A stretch of 64,000 nt of DNA from Candidatus Woesearchaeota archaeon (GCA_019323515.1 JAHWHG010000007.1:1-64000); one strand, 5' to 3'. Counted from the stretch's first letter, positions 32,893 to 42,145 are shown. Translations and numbers: made by a program. The notes: generated by a model not told the origin, from the letters alone.

Positions 32893-34044
32893 TTAACCCT
32901 CAATTTCTTTTATTAATATACTAAAATCTTTTGAAGGTAATGCATACTGATCAATAGGGATTATAATTGAAGAGTTAGTTCCGCTAAGCTTATCCTTTAA
33001 CATCCCTATAGCATGTATAACTTTATTGAAAGGGTTTGTTGACGCAAGATATTCAATGCCATCAAGAAGCACCACACTTTTATTCTTGCCGACTTTCTCA
33101 AGATATTGTGTGATTGTAAAAGTCAACTGCTCAAGTTCAATCGGGTTGAGCGACATCACATCAGGTTCAATCCTTGTCAGCCAGACTACAGGTGTTGACT
33201 GTATTCCATACTCCAGTTTGACTTTATTAGGGTTCTTCCTCGATATGCACAAACCATAAACCTTATGCATGACATTATCAATAAACATATCATAGCTTTT
33301 GTGTGCTTTAGGTTCTTTTACAAGATGTACCTTCCCTGGTTCAATTTTATACTTTAAGGGTGCATCCTTTGAATAAGCCTCTAACTTAGGCGTAATCTCA
33401 AGTATATGCTCCTCAAGCGGCCTCTTATAATAATCGACAAAGCCTACCAACATCACAAGCATAGGCAACAGCGAGATTGTATAGAAAAATATCGAAAACT
33501 TAACTCCAAAACCTATTGAGACAATAACAACATAACCAAACCATGCAAGACATTGAAGTAGCGAAAATCTCCTTCTGCTCATAAGCCAGTATCGCATGAA
33601 CAGCACACATATCAAGACATTGAATGGTATGTCAAACAAGAAAATATGTAGATTCTCTGCATATAATATTGCATACCTGAAAAAATCAAAATAAGCAATC
33701 ACTAGTTCCTGTACCAAAAGAAACACTAAAGGAAACAAGACTCTCCATATTCTTTTCTTGGTTATTAACACAACAATCCCTAAATAAACAAACACAAACA
33801 AGAGAGAAACAAAACTCTGTCTAAGGAAGTGCAAGAACACAAACATAAAACCTGATACTGGCAACACATTAGCCACAAATAACGCATTCAAGATATAACT
33901 TAAAGCATATGATAAAAATCCAAGATACCAAAAAAACAGGCTCTCATCTTTATTCTTTGTCCACCTGAAGAATAACAAGAAGAATATGAGTAATGAGAAA
34001 CCTGCAATTATCCCTGGATAAATCCATAAAGCTACATGACTCAT
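32893..34044 (-). CDS. Seven-TM protein with C-terminal DUF835 (second copy)
   Basis: 383 residues. Seven hydrophobic helices fill residues 5-225, resembling the membrane part of 7TM sensor kinases but without a kinase. The C-terminal 140 residues are a DUF835 domain: VHLVKEPKAHKSYDMF, PVVWLTRIEP, and the Walker-B-like VVLLDGIEYLASTNPF, then SIIIPIDQYAL. DUF835 resembles the second half of a RecA/KaiC fold without a P-loop. Last gene of the propeller/KaiC/DUF835 operon; its start overlaps the upstream paralogue by ATGA (34041-34044). Confidence 0.75.
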   Translation of the reverse strand: MSHVALWIYPGIIAGFSLLIFFLLFFRWTKNKDESLFFWYLGFLSYALSYILNALFVANVLPVSGFMFVFLHFLRQSFVSLLFVFVYLGIVVLITKKRIWRVLFPLVFLLVQELVIAYFDFFRYAILYAENLHIFLFDIPFNVLICVLFMRYWLMSRRRFSLLQCLAWFGYVVIVSIGFGVKFSIFFYTISLLPMLVMLVGFVDYYKRPLEEHILEITPKLEAYSKDAPLKYKIEPGKVHLVKEPKAHKSYDMFIDNVMHKVYGLCISRKNPNKVKLEYGIQSTPVVWLTRIEPDVMSLNPIELEQLTFTITQYLEKVGKNKSVVLLDGIEYLASTNPFNKVIHAIGMLKDKLSGTNSSIIIPIDQYALPSKDFSILIKEIEG

Positions 34045-35204
34045 ATCTCTTCAAACTCCCTATCTACTAGATGCAATTGTATATCCTCAAGCGCAGTTGT
34101 TTTGAGTGGAACTAAAAGGTTAGAGTTCCTCATGGAGATTCTATCTTTCAAATCCTGTGCTAGGTGTAAAGTCTTTCCAAAAGTGTTATAAGTTGTCAGA
34201 TATTCAAACCCATCAAAGAAAACTACACTTTCTTTTGCAGTGCCAACAAATCTTTCGACAACATAAGCAATTTCCTCCATGTTAGTTGGTTCAATTGAAT
34301 TCTCAACCTCCATCTCAGTCAACCAATAAATTGGAGTATTCTTTAGCTGATACTGATTAAGCACCTGCTGTGGATTCATCCTTGTAATACAAATCCCCTG
34401 CTTACCATGAAGGATCTGATCAAGAAAGACTGAAAAAGCTTCATGAAAATCTCTATCCTTGACAATAAATGACACATTAGGAGCTAAAGGATACTTCTGA
34501 TCTGACCTAGAACCATAAGCCTCAGCCAATGGCGCTCTAACAAAAAGATAATGCCTCCGTATCGAATAGCTGATAAACCCAGCCATTACTATACACAATA
34601 TGTCAGCAATTCTGAATACATTAAAACCAAACGCTGGAAATACAACATCAGTCAGTCCTCCAATAAACAAGAATGTGCTTATACCAATGACAGCATAACT
34701 GCTCTGGAACCTCTTAATATCAGTGTCCGGCTCATTAAGAGACTTCACCATATTAATTATCCCAATAATTACAAATAGACTGAAATATCCAGCAAATAAA
34801 GTCTGAGAAAGACCAAAACTAGGAACAAAACCATTCTGGTAAGAAACTGCCTCAATAAAATTTCCTAAAAAAAACAAAAATATCACAGAAGGCACATAAA
34901 TCACCAGCCTGAGCCAACCATCAATCATCTGAAGTCGCTTCTTTGGGAACTCAGATGAAAAATGCAAAAAAACTGCTGGAACAAACATCAAGAACAACGC
35001 ATAAATCTTTGCCCATGTGAAAGCTGTTAGACTACTCTCAACCCCTTCAACAATTGACTGGGCAAAGAACATCAAAGCTAGAACAAAACAGAACAAAAAG
35101 AAAAGCTTATTGATTTTACCCTTGAAATCCTTAATAAGTACAACTAATCCTAAAAGAAGTAATACAATAAAAGCAATAATTGAAAAAATAATCATTCTAA
35201 TCAA
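34041..35204 (-). CDS. Seven-TM protein with C-terminal DUF835 (first copy)
   Basis: 387 residues with seven helices in 5-225 (start MIRMIIFSIIAFIVLLLLGL) and DUF835 from about 245: VSFIVKDRDFHEAFSVFLDQ, PIYWLTEMEVEN, VVFFDGFEYLTTYNTFGKTL, NLLVPLKTTAL. Same layout as the following gene but clearly diverged, so an old duplication. The 7TM part resembles histidine-kinase N-terminal 7TM domains, with DUF835 in the output position. ATGA overlaps tie it to the KaiC-like ATPase before and the paralogue after. Confidence 0.75.
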   Translation of the reverse strand: MIRMIIFSIIAFIVLLLLGLVVLIKDFKGKINKLFFLFCFVLALMFFAQSIVEGVESSLTAFTWAKIYALFLMFVPAVFLHFSSEFPKKRLQMIDGWLRLVIYVPSVIFLFFLGNFIEAVSYQNGFVPSFGLSQTLFAGYFSLFVIIGIINMVKSLNEPDTDIKRFQSSYAVIGISTFLFIGGLTDVVFPAFGFNVFRIADILCIVMAGFISYSIRRHYLFVRAPLAEAYGSRSDQKYPLAPNVSFIVKDRDFHEAFSVFLDQILHGKQGICITRMNPQQVLNQYQLKNTPIYWLTEMEVENSIEPTNMEEIAYVVERFVGTAKESVVFFDGFEYLTTYNTFGKTLHLAQDLKDRISMRNSNLLVPLKTTALEDIQLHLVDREFEEI

Positions 35205-36019
35205 GCCATTAGCTTAGTCAACGCTCTAAACTTACCTTTGTCAAAGTCAAGTACAAAGACATCCATGTTAGCTTTTGTAGCCCTTAATTTGACAACATTA
35301 AGCTCCCTCTTAACTTTTCTGCCCTCTCTCCTCATTGCTACTCTTAAGATAGCATCAGCAAGAAAATCTTCAACCTCATACTCACCATACCTGCTCTCAT
35401 CAAGCGGCATCTCTGATATCAAAAAAGAAGAAATGCCAGAATCCCTCAAAAACTCATACATATAAAACAACTTTGTCCTTGCCTGCTTGAACTCAGAAAG
35501 CGAGTAAAGTGCACTTAACGAATCTAAAGCAAATAAGTCACAAACCTTTGCATCAGTCAGCTTGGATATTATATTCTTAAGTACATTCAACCAGTCAGCA
35601 TCAGGATTTACATTCTTAAGATCCTTCAATTCCTTTCTAACAGCCCCGACATCAGTGAATATTATTGTACCACCATTACCCTGGCCAGAGATTTTATCAA
35701 TGTTCTCGTCAATCTTCGCAATGTCAGAAATAGTTATCACCCTAACTCTGCTGAGGTCATAACCCATTGAAATCACATGATTAAGTAAAGATATCGAAGA
35801 CTGCTCTAATGTCATGTATAAGCAAGTCCTGCCATTTGCGACAGCCTCATTATAAAGAATATTAAATGTCAGTGAAGACTTCATAGTACCAGATGTTCCT
35901 GCCACCAAAGTAACAAAACCTGAAGGTATTCCTCCCTCAATCTGGCTGTCAAAGTTCTCAATATTTGTTGCAATCCTTGCAATATCTGCTTTTTTTGTGA
36001 TCAAATCCATAACATTCAC
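35201..36019 (-). CDS. KaiC-like RecA-superfamily ATPase
   Basis: 272 residues, one KaiC-type domain. GIPSGFVTLVAGTSGTMKSS carries the P-loop near 40-49, in which the glycine before the lysine is methionine (GTMKSS), a variant of the usual GTGKT. MTLEQSS supplies catalytic-glutamate-like residues, and VCDLFALDSLSALYSL is Walker B. It should bind and probably hydrolyse ATP as a ring. Stop and start overlap the first 7TM-DUF835 gene (ATGA, 35201-35204), so stoichiometric co-production is likely. It lies 26 bp after the beta-propeller gene. Confidence 0.85.
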   Translation of the reverse strand: MNVMDLITKKADIARIATNIENFDSQIEGGIPSGFVTLVAGTSGTMKSSLTFNILYNEAVANGRTCLYMTLEQSSISLLNHVISMGYDLSRVRVITISDIAKIDENIDKISGQGNGGTIIFTDVGAVRKELKDLKNVNPDADWLNVLKNIISKLTDAKVCDLFALDSLSALYSLSEFKQARTKLFYMYEFLRDSGISSFLISEMPLDESRYGEYEVEDFLADAILRVAMRREGRKVKRELNVVKLRATKANMDVFVLDFDKGKFRALTKLMA

Positions 36020-36045
36020 CTCTTTTTACAAGTTTTTTAAAAAAA

Positions 36046-37239
36046 TTATTTTTTGACATAAATAATATCATCAAGTAATCCTTTCTTGGTTGTAATAATC
36101 ACTTGGTTATCAAGTATAGCACTACCTGTTATTATACCTTCTGTTTTATACTCCCAAATCTTCTTTCCAACCAACTGCCCTGGCTCACTTGTTATCAAGG
36201 TTGTATAAGCTCCAGTCTGCTGAACAATACCTGACAGTCCAGGCATATAATCAAGCATATAAGTTCCTTCAGCATCTAGGACATAAACATTATTATCATA
36301 ACTACCAGCAATAACTTCATACTTGCCATCAGCATCAACATCGCATACAAGCACCGGAGCAACTACCCAAAAATCAGTTGCATAGCTCCAGTATAAAAGT
36401 CCGTTATGTTTAAGTGCATAAACATTATTATCACAACTCCCGAAAAATATTTCGTTCCTCCCATCTTTATTAACATCAGCAATAACAGCCTTGCTCAAAA
36501 TCCTACCTTCAGTTTGAAACTTCCAGTAAGGTTTACCATTAAGGTCGATTGCATACATGAAATTATCAGTTGAACCGACAATAATATATTCCACTCTATG
36601 CTCAAGTTCTCCAACAACTGGCTGAGCAACAATCGAACCCCCTGTCTTATAAGTCCATAGGACTTTACCTGCCAAATCAAGACAGTATAGCATCCCATCA
36701 TTGACGCCAAAAATAATCTTTCCATTATGACAGATAGGAGTACTTTCAATCTCAGATTTTGTATTATACTTCCACTTAAGACTTCCATTTGCGTCAAGGC
36801 AATAAAAAAATCCATCCTTGGAACCGAAAAAGACATGCTCATTGCAAAACATAATACTTCCCCGCACAGCAGCCCCAACCTTAAGCTTCCATAGCAGCTT
36901 ACCCTCTAAATCAAGAGCATAGACATTCCCATTATCAGATCCAACCAAGATTTCCTTAGCACCATCTTGATTTATATCAAAAAAGCTTGGTGTAGAGTAT
37001 ATACTCTTAACTGCCTCAACATCTAGAAACATAGCTTCAGTCTTTGAAACTCCAGTCTGAGTATCAAACACCCATTTGACATTGCTTTCAGAATCTAGCA
37101 TCACAATCTTACCATCCTTAGTCCCAAACACTATATGATTCTTAAGAACAGCTGGAGATGTAAGAATAGGTGATTTAGCATCATAACTCCATTTTTCAGT
37201 GATTCTACCCCTTTTCTTTCCAAAACCTAAAAATCCCAT
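36046..37239 (-). CDS. Intracellular PQQ-type beta-propeller protein
   Basis: 397 residues containing seven to eight WD/PQQ-like blades: repeats of [VI]-x-x-G-S-x-D-[NG]-x-[VF]-Y-A-L-[DN]-x-x-G-x-x-x-W-x-[YF], e.g. GSDNGNVYALDLEGKLLWKL and GSCDNNVYALKHNGLLYWSY. Several blades add calcium-loop-like D-[IV]-[DN]-x-D-G-[RK]-x-E-[IV] (DINQDGAKEI, DVNKDGRNEI, DVDADGKYEV). There is no signal peptide or membrane segment; the N-terminus MGFLGFGKKRGR is basic. It is first gene of the operon, behind TTTATATATAAATAA (about 37272-37286), and probably a scaffold for the KaiC-like ATPase. Confidence 0.75.
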   Translation of the reverse strand: MGFLGFGKKRGRITEKWSYDAKSPILTSPAVLKNHIVFGTKDGKIVMLDSESNVKWVFDTQTGVSKTEAMFLDVEAVKSIYSTPSFFDINQDGAKEILVGSDNGNVYALDLEGKLLWKLKVGAAVRGSIMFCNEHVFFGSKDGFFYCLDANGSLKWKYNTKSEIESTPICHNGKIIFGVNDGMLYCLDLAGKVLWTYKTGGSIVAQPVVGELEHRVEYIIVGSTDNFMYAIDLNGKPYWKFQTEGRILSKAVIADVNKDGRNEIFFGSCDNNVYALKHNGLLYWSYATDFWVVAPVLVCDVDADGKYEVIAGSYDNNVYVLDAEGTYMLDYMPGLSGIVQQTGAYTTLITSEPGQLVGKKIWEYKTEGIITGSAILDNQVIITTKKGLLDDIIYVKK

Positions 37240-37326
37240 AAAGCCCCTCTTTTAAGTATAAAAAATAAGATTATTTATATATAAATGTGTCGGTATAAAC
37301 AGAGTAAAAGAATGGACTGGCCGGGA

Positions 37327-37356
37327 CTTTCAGAGCCAGTCTAAAAAACCAGCTGT
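37327..37356 (-). other. tRNA intron 2 (30 nt, position 59/60 in the T loop)
   Basis: TTCA (54-57) pairs perfectly with TGAA at the intron end as the central helix, with 3-nt bulges AAA and AGT, each cut after its second base; the outer helix is the T stem. The intron's inner stem (AGCTGGT with GACTGGCT, G-U pairs included) is imperfect next to the bulge. Removal restores the consensus T loop TTCAAAT. Confidence 0.75.
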
Positions 37357-37378
37357 TTTGAACCCGGGATCACCCGAT

Positions 37379-37424
37379 TTCTGGATTGAAAAGACAGGAT
37401 TGAAAAAGTCCTGACTTTTTCATA
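37379..37424 (-). other. tRNA intron 1 (46 nt, position 37/38)
   Basis: Canonical bulge-helix-bulge: exon TTGG pairs intron CCAG (one G-U pair) as the 4-bp central helix, flanked by 3-nt bulges CAT and AAA, each cut after its second base. The outer helix is the anticodon stem; the inner helix is ATGAAAA with TTTTCAAT (one bulged A). Confidence 0.8.
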
Positions 37425-37486
37425 TGCCAACCAGGTATTTTGCCAGACTAAACTACCAGCCCGTGAATAATGAGATATTGACCACC

Positions 37487-37495
37487 ATTTAAAAA
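37487..37495 (-). promoter_or_regulatory. TATA box of the tRNA-Ala gene
   Basis: TTTTTAAAT on the minus strand, centred 29 nt before tRNA position 1, the normal distance for archaeal tRNA promoters. Confidence 0.6.
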
Positions 37496-37542
37496 CCTTA
37501 TCACAATAATATTTATAAATCAACCCGTTGCATTAGAAAAAA

Positions 37543-38046
37543 ATGACTATACACCTAGAAACAGCTTTTGAGGAAGAAGGGATCTACCTTATTGATGAGA
37601 AATACTTTGCAATTAGCTCAAGTGCTGAAAGAGTGCATGAATTATTCAAGGAAAGGGACATTAATTTCATAAAATACGACCACATGTCCTTCACCCTAAG
37701 CCAGTTCAAGTCCTTAGAGAGTTATACAAGCTTCATCCTTTCAGACACATTTGAAAATAGGATAATGTCAGCAACTAATGAATATCTTTCAGATAAGTTT
37801 ACACCACAATCATTCCTGATATGCAATCTGAATATTAAAATGATCAATACGCAAATCTGCAAAGAATTCAACGACCTTGCAATGGCACTGTATGACATAA
37901 TCAAAAGAAATGGTATTAAGATTGAGCAACTTCCATTTCGCGTTTATAATCCAGACCTAGAAACACTTATTCTTAATAAATACAAGATTGACAAGGGAGA
38001 AGAAGACACAGATAAGATAATGTCAAGGACAGGATTAAATAATTAA
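37543..38046 (+). CDS. Hypothetical protein
   Basis: 167 residues, not recognised, soluble and mixed alpha/beta. ATG at 37543 lies behind ATATTTATAAA (about 37509-37519), a leaderless-type arrangement. It diverges from the tRNA gene. No motif supports a function; it precedes an MFS-like transporter by 43 bp. Confidence 0.55.
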   Translation: MTIHLETAFEEEGIYLIDEKYFAISSSAERVHELFKERDINFIKYDHMSFTLSQFKSLESYTSFILSDTFENRIMSATNEYLSDKFTPQSFLICNLNIKMINTQICKEFNDLAMALYDIIKRNGIKIEQLPFRVYNPDLETLILNKYKIDKGEEDTDKIMSRTGLNN

Positions 38047-38089
38047 TAAAGCGCAAGCTTTAAATAATATATTCGGCTTTTTTTGGGAT

Positions 38090-39514
38090 ATGGAAAAGAG
38101 GTTGATAGAGTTAATAAGAAAAGGCTTTACAGAGAAAAGAACAATAGAAGAGATCAAACATTCTCTGATAAGCCAAGGTTTTCTAGAAGACGATGTAATA
38201 AAAGCTCTTAATCAGGTCTCAAAAGACCTAAAGCTTGAAAAAACCGCTGAAAAAGATAAAACAACAAGATACTTCCTTACAAAAGAAATCCTTGACAGGA
38301 TAGGATATGGATTTGGAAGCCAGCAATTCATTAATATTTTGCTTCTCCATACTGGTGCAGGATTCTTTCTTATAGGACTTATTAATGGGATAAGGAGTCT
38401 GATCTCTGTACTTATTTCTTCATTCCTAACAAAGGTTACAGAAACCTCTGAGATTAGCTCTAAACTGATAAGTAGGTCAGGGATAGTATTTGGCTTTAGT
38501 TTCCTGCTTATGGCAATAGCACGATTTCTAAAGTCCATTCCACTTTTCATATTCGCACTTCTGCTAAGTGCAATCTCAATTGTATCACACGGAGAGCTTT
38601 ATGAAAGACTATTCTCTAGCACATTAAAAAAAGAGAAAAGAGGAACATTCCTTAGCAAGATTGCATCAATAGGTCTTCTTATCATAGCTGTATCAATCCT
38701 ATTGTCAGGCTACTTAATGACCAAGTTTCCAGAGACAGGAACATCAATCATGCTACTCGGCAAACAGATAAGAATCTACGGCTACCTTATATCATTCGAG
38801 ATAACAGCTCTTGCATTTATAATCTCAGGATATGTTCTTTCATTTATTAAACAAAAGACAATACAACCTCTTGAACTAAGGGAAGAATTCTCAAACTTCT
38901 ATTATACATTAAAGCACCAGACAAAACAATATCTTAAGAACAAAATCATTCTTATATTAATAATCAGTGCTACAATTACAGGTTTCACAGAAGTGCTTGG
39001 TTATTCATACTATGGGATATACATCTATGACACATTCAAGGATGTTGCACTAAAAGGATTCATAAACGTAGCAGTAATCTTTCTTATAGCAATTCTTGTA
39101 TCATTGTTCTCTCCAAGCATTGCAAGGAGAATCTCAAAGAAGTACGGTAAAGTACCAATGCTTGTTTTTGGTACAGTTCTCCTCTCAATACTCCCATTCA
39201 CATTCTATTTCAACCCTGCGCTTATAACAATTGGCATTGCAACTTCATTAAGTGTGATTGGTTCGTCCTTAGTCGGTCTTGCATCAGGCCTTCTCATCTC
39301 TGACTTAATTGTAAAAAGAGATAGGAAAGTTTACTTCGCAACATTCTCTTTAATAGTTACCATACCATACATAATTACCATACCACTAGGAGCATTATTT
39401 GCCCAGTTATATGGTATAAGAACCCTTTTCCTCTATCTTGGAATCATACTTCTGGCAATTGTAGCTCCATTATACTTCCTTATCTTAGTGACGCATAGAA
39501 AACAGATTGTGTGA
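38090..39514 (+). CDS. MFS-like membrane transporter with N-terminal helical domain
   Basis: 474 residues: a soluble helical N-terminus of about 55 residues (RLIELIRKGFTEKRTIEEIK, similar in pattern to small helical domains placed before archaeal membrane proteins), then eleven to twelve transmembrane helices. The loop between the two halves and RRISKKYGKVPMLVFGTVLL, with its loop 8-9 charge motif, is MFS-like. Substrate unknown. Convergent with the DTD2 gene, 1 bp apart. Confidence 0.7.
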   Translation: MEKRLIELIRKGFTEKRTIEEIKHSLISQGFLEDDVIKALNQVSKDLKLEKTAEKDKTTRYFLTKEILDRIGYGFGSQQFINILLLHTGAGFFLIGLINGIRSLISVLISSFLTKVTETSEISSKLISRSGIVFGFSFLLMAIARFLKSIPLFIFALLLSAISIVSHGELYERLFSSTLKKEKRGTFLSKIASIGLLIIAVSILLSGYLMTKFPETGTSIMLLGKQIRIYGYLISFEITALAFIISGYVLSFIKQKTIQPLELREEFSNFYYTLKHQTKQYLKNKIILILIISATITGFTEVLGYSYYGIYIYDTFKDVALKGFINVAVIFLIAILVSLFSPSIARRISKKYGKVPMLVFGTVLLSILPFTFYFNPALITIGIATSLSVIGSSLVGLASGLLISDLIVKRDRKVYFATFSLIVTIPYIITIPLGALFAQLYGIRTLFLYLGIILLAIVAPLYFLILVTHRKQIV

Positions 39515-39515
39515 A

Positions 39516-40373
39516 TCAAAAATCACTTGTCCTTTTAACTTCAAGACCAGTTTTTTCACAGATTTCTTTAACTCTATCCTTATTACCTGCTCCAAGACCT
39601 TTCCAGTCAAGGATAATCAAGTCTGCTTTTGGAACCGATTTCTCAATAGCCTGTCGGAGCATCTTATCATCCAATGCATCAATCATATACTTCGGACAAA
39701 CATGACCTATAGCAATATCAGAATCTAAAATAATTTTCTTAAAATTAGGTGTAGTATGTAATCCACCCACTCCAACAGCTATCGTATACTCTTTCTTATC
39801 CTTTAAGCTCTCGATTATGGTCTTTGCAATTACTTCAGCTGCATTGATATCACTCCACTGTTCTTCAGAACTGCCAATTTCAATAAACATGCAAGGCTTC
39901 TCAAGATAAGGACCATGATGTGTAACCTCCTGTATTATATCATAATCCAAGTCCTCAGGCTTGAACTTCACAAGATTCAACATGCACTTCTTCAATAATA
40001 CAGCAGGACACACTGCAAGCTCTCTTTTCTTTCCACCATAACTATTATCATCACTCCAATTACCCTGTGTATGCACACTTAAGCTCGGGATTCCTGAAGC
40101 AGCAGCATGTGTTGTGGCAAAAACAAAAAGACTAGCATCTATCCTATTATCCAAATCTTCATGATATATACACTCACCTTTAACAGTATAAATCTTGAGC
40201 TCTTCACCGATCTCCTTATCATTAAGAACATAAACATTCTCTTCATCAAAAACTTCTTCGCTTTCCTTAAAACCAAACAACTCTATCAGCTTCTTCTTTA
40301 TCCCAGCACCAGCTAAGTCAGGCATACCATCAATCTTACTCTTAAGTGTAGAGATTATTATTGCAATTGTCAT
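39516..40373 (-). CDS. dtdA: D-aminoacyl-tRNA deacylase, archaeal type (DTD2)
   Basis: 285 residues, full length for the archaeal/plant family. Removes D-amino acids (and in plants aldehyde adducts) from tRNA. Motifs: FATTHAAASGIPSLSVHTQG near 85-104, VTHHGPYLEKPCMFIEIGSS, and VGGLHTTPNF, the family zinc/histidine sites. Single gene. No unusual features beyond its convergent, near-abutting position with the transporter. Confidence 0.93.
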   Translation of the reverse strand: MTIAIIISTLKSKIDGMPDLAGAGIKKKLIELFGFKESEEVFDEENVYVLNDKEIGEELKIYTVKGECIYHEDLDNRIDASLFVFATTHAAASGIPSLSVHTQGNWSDDNSYGGKKRELAVCPAVLLKKCMLNLVKFKPEDLDYDIIQEVTHHGPYLEKPCMFIEIGSSEEQWSDINAAEVIAKTIIESLKDKKEYTIAVGVGGLHTTPNFKKIILDSDIAIGHVCPKYMIDALDDKMLRQAIEKSVPKADLIILDWKGLGAGNKDRVKEICEKTGLEVKRTSDF

Positions 40374-40485
40374 AGATGCAAAGAAAAGTGAGGCTTTTAA
40401 AAAAGTTTCTATAGATAAGAATATTCTTTAATTACCACAAAGATTAAAAACATATGATTATTCCTCAAAACAAAAAAGAGGTAAA

Positions 40486-41799
40486 ATGAACCATAAAGAT
40501 AAAACTCTAATCTTAAAGTTAGTACCTATTTTATTATTCACATTAATCTACTTCCTTATTCCTACACCAGAAGGCCTAACACAACAAGGTTGGAAAGCTT
40601 TGATAATCTTCCTGATTACCATATACCTTTGGGCAACTGAAATCCTAAATATCTCAACAACTGCCATATTAGTTATTTTCTTGCTTATGCTCACAAAAAC
40701 AGTTACGCCAGTTGAAGCACTTTCTGGATTTAGTTCATCCGCACTTTTCTTAGTAATTATTGGATTCTTAATCGCACTGGGGTTAACAGCCTCAGGCTTA
40801 GATAAAAGGATTGCCTATCAATTTCTTAAACACTGCAACAGGGAAAGTACAATACTTCTAGGGGTCATACTAATTACAGCATTTCTTTCGATGATAATGA
40901 CAAATACAACAACAACGTTATTAATGCTGCCTATTGTGTCAAGGATTGCAAAAAAGACAAAGATAAACAAAGTAGCATTATTCCTTATTACTGCATTTTC
41001 TGCAAACATCGGAGGTGTCGGCTTTCTTATTGGAACACCTCCAAACATTATTGCTGCAGAAGTGCTTAATCTTGACTTCAACAGTTGGTTTATAATAGGC
41101 TTTCCTTTCATGCTGATAATGCTTGCTCTGATTTATCTATCATTCTACATTCACTTCAAGCCAGGATCAAAATGTGTTAAGATTAAAACAGATAAACTAA
41201 ACAACATAACAAAAAAAGAAAAGATAACCGCTCTGATACTACTATTAACATTAATCTTATGGTTCACTTCTTCATTCCACAATATCTCAACAATCACTAT
41301 TGGTCTTTTAGGAGGCCTCTTATTATTGCTCACAACATACTCCTGGAAATACTTCTCAAAGCACACAGACTGGAGCGTCGTCTTCCTTGTAGGCGGAGCT
41401 ATCTCACTAGGCTATGCTCTTCAAAACAGTGGAGCTGCACTATGGTTAGCTGAAAACTTTCTTAAAGCAACTGGCCTCTCTAATCCATTATGGATTGCAT
41501 TCAGCTTCGTTCTGTTCAGTTTGTTTATGACACAATTCATTCAAAACACAGCCACTGCTGCGATAATGGCACCAGTATTAGTTGGAATCGCAAACTCACT
41601 TAACATAAACCCAATTGCATTCGTTCTTCCAATGGGGATAGGTGTATCAATGGCATTCCTTCTTCCAAGCGCCACAGCCCCTAATGCAATTGTCTTTAAT
41701 GCAACAAAGATCAAAGTAAAGGAGATGCTAAAGCTAGGCTCACTTCCTACAATTCTTGCATTAATCTGTTTATTTATATTATGCCGGATTCTGATATAA
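40486..41799 (+). CDS. DASS-family sodium/dicarboxylate-type symporter
   Basis: 437 residues, about eleven membrane helices. Family marks: MTNTTTTLLMLPIVSRI, with the first SNT-like motif, and the second half counterpart FIQNTATAAIMAPVLVGIAN, plus LPSATAPNAIVFNA. SLC13/DASS carriers import di- and tricarboxylates or sulfate with sodium. Substrate cannot be fixed here. Fits with an organism that takes up organic acids. Confidence 0.88.
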   Translation: MNHKDKTLILKLVPILLFTLIYFLIPTPEGLTQQGWKALIIFLITIYLWATEILNISTTAILVIFLLMLTKTVTPVEALSGFSSSALFLVIIGFLIALGLTASGLDKRIAYQFLKHCNRESTILLGVILITAFLSMIMTNTTTTLLMLPIVSRIAKKTKINKVALFLITAFSANIGGVGFLIGTPPNIIAAEVLNLDFNSWFIIGFPFMLIMLALIYLSFYIHFKPGSKCVKIKTDKLNNITKKEKITALILLLTLILWFTSSFHNISTITIGLLGGLLLLLTTYSWKYFSKHTDWSVVFLVGGAISLGYALQNSGAALWLAENFLKATGLSNPLWIAFSFVLFSLFMTQFIQNTATAAIMAPVLVGIANSLNINPIAFVLPMGIGVSMAFLLPSATAPNAIVFNATKIKVKEMLKLGSLPTILALICLFILCRILI

Positions 41800-41835
41800 A
41801 ATAATCTTTAAATAAATCTCAATCATAACACCTTT

Positions 41836-42036
41836 ATGTACTGGATATATTTCTCAAAACCAGAGCTGTATTATAGCCAAGGCAGTTTCAAGACAAAAGA
41901 GGAAGCACTTTCTAAACTGATAAGTCTAGTATCCTTAAATTCTTGCACAAAAGCAGGCATTCGTTCAAAACTTGAAGAGATCTGCTACACAGTAACATAC
42001 GACGACAAAAGACCAATTCTCAAATATAAAGAGTGA
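41836..42036 (+). CDS. Small hypothetical protein
   Basis: 66 residues, not recognised. Starts at an ATG 26 nt after TTTAAATAAATC (about 41808-41819), so probably leaderless. Mixed alpha/beta with Tyr-rich ends (MYWIYFSKPELYYSQGSF). No metal or membrane motif. Confidence 0.5.
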   Translation: MYWIYFSKPELYYSQGSFKTKEEALSKLISLVSLNSCTKAGIRSKLEEICYTVTYDDKRPILKYKE

Positions 42037-42145
42037 AGAATATAAGTATTTTTCTAAGTATTAAAGATAATAAAAAGATAAATAGAAAAGTATATAAATA
42101 AGTTAATATTTATAAAAGGATAAAAATAAGTATAGGAGAAACCAA

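Larger units (their letters stand above)
37313..37462 (-). tRNA. tRNA-Ala(GGC) with two introns
   Basis: Three exons (37425-37462, 37357-37378, 37313-37326) join to a 74-nt tRNA. Acceptor: 5' GGGCTGG with 3' CCAGTCC, including G3-U70, the alanine identity pair, and A73. D arm: GTTT/AAAT. Anticodon arm: CCTGG with TCGGG (two G-U pairs), loop TTGGCAA, anticodon GGC. Variable loop TGATC. T arm: CCGGG/CCCGG with loop TTCAAAT. CCA is not encoded. Read without removing introns, the T stem cannot pair, which is why the gene is easily missed. The T54-T55-C56 and C48/G15 positions are normal. A TATA box lies 29 nt upstream. Anticodon and identity agree independently, which supports the assignment. Confidence 0.85.

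Noticed and set aside
37321..37380. Isolated T-arm-like sequence read as a tRNA pseudogene or fragment
   Set aside because: Removing two BHB introns gives a complete tRNA with pairing in every arm, so it is an intact gene.
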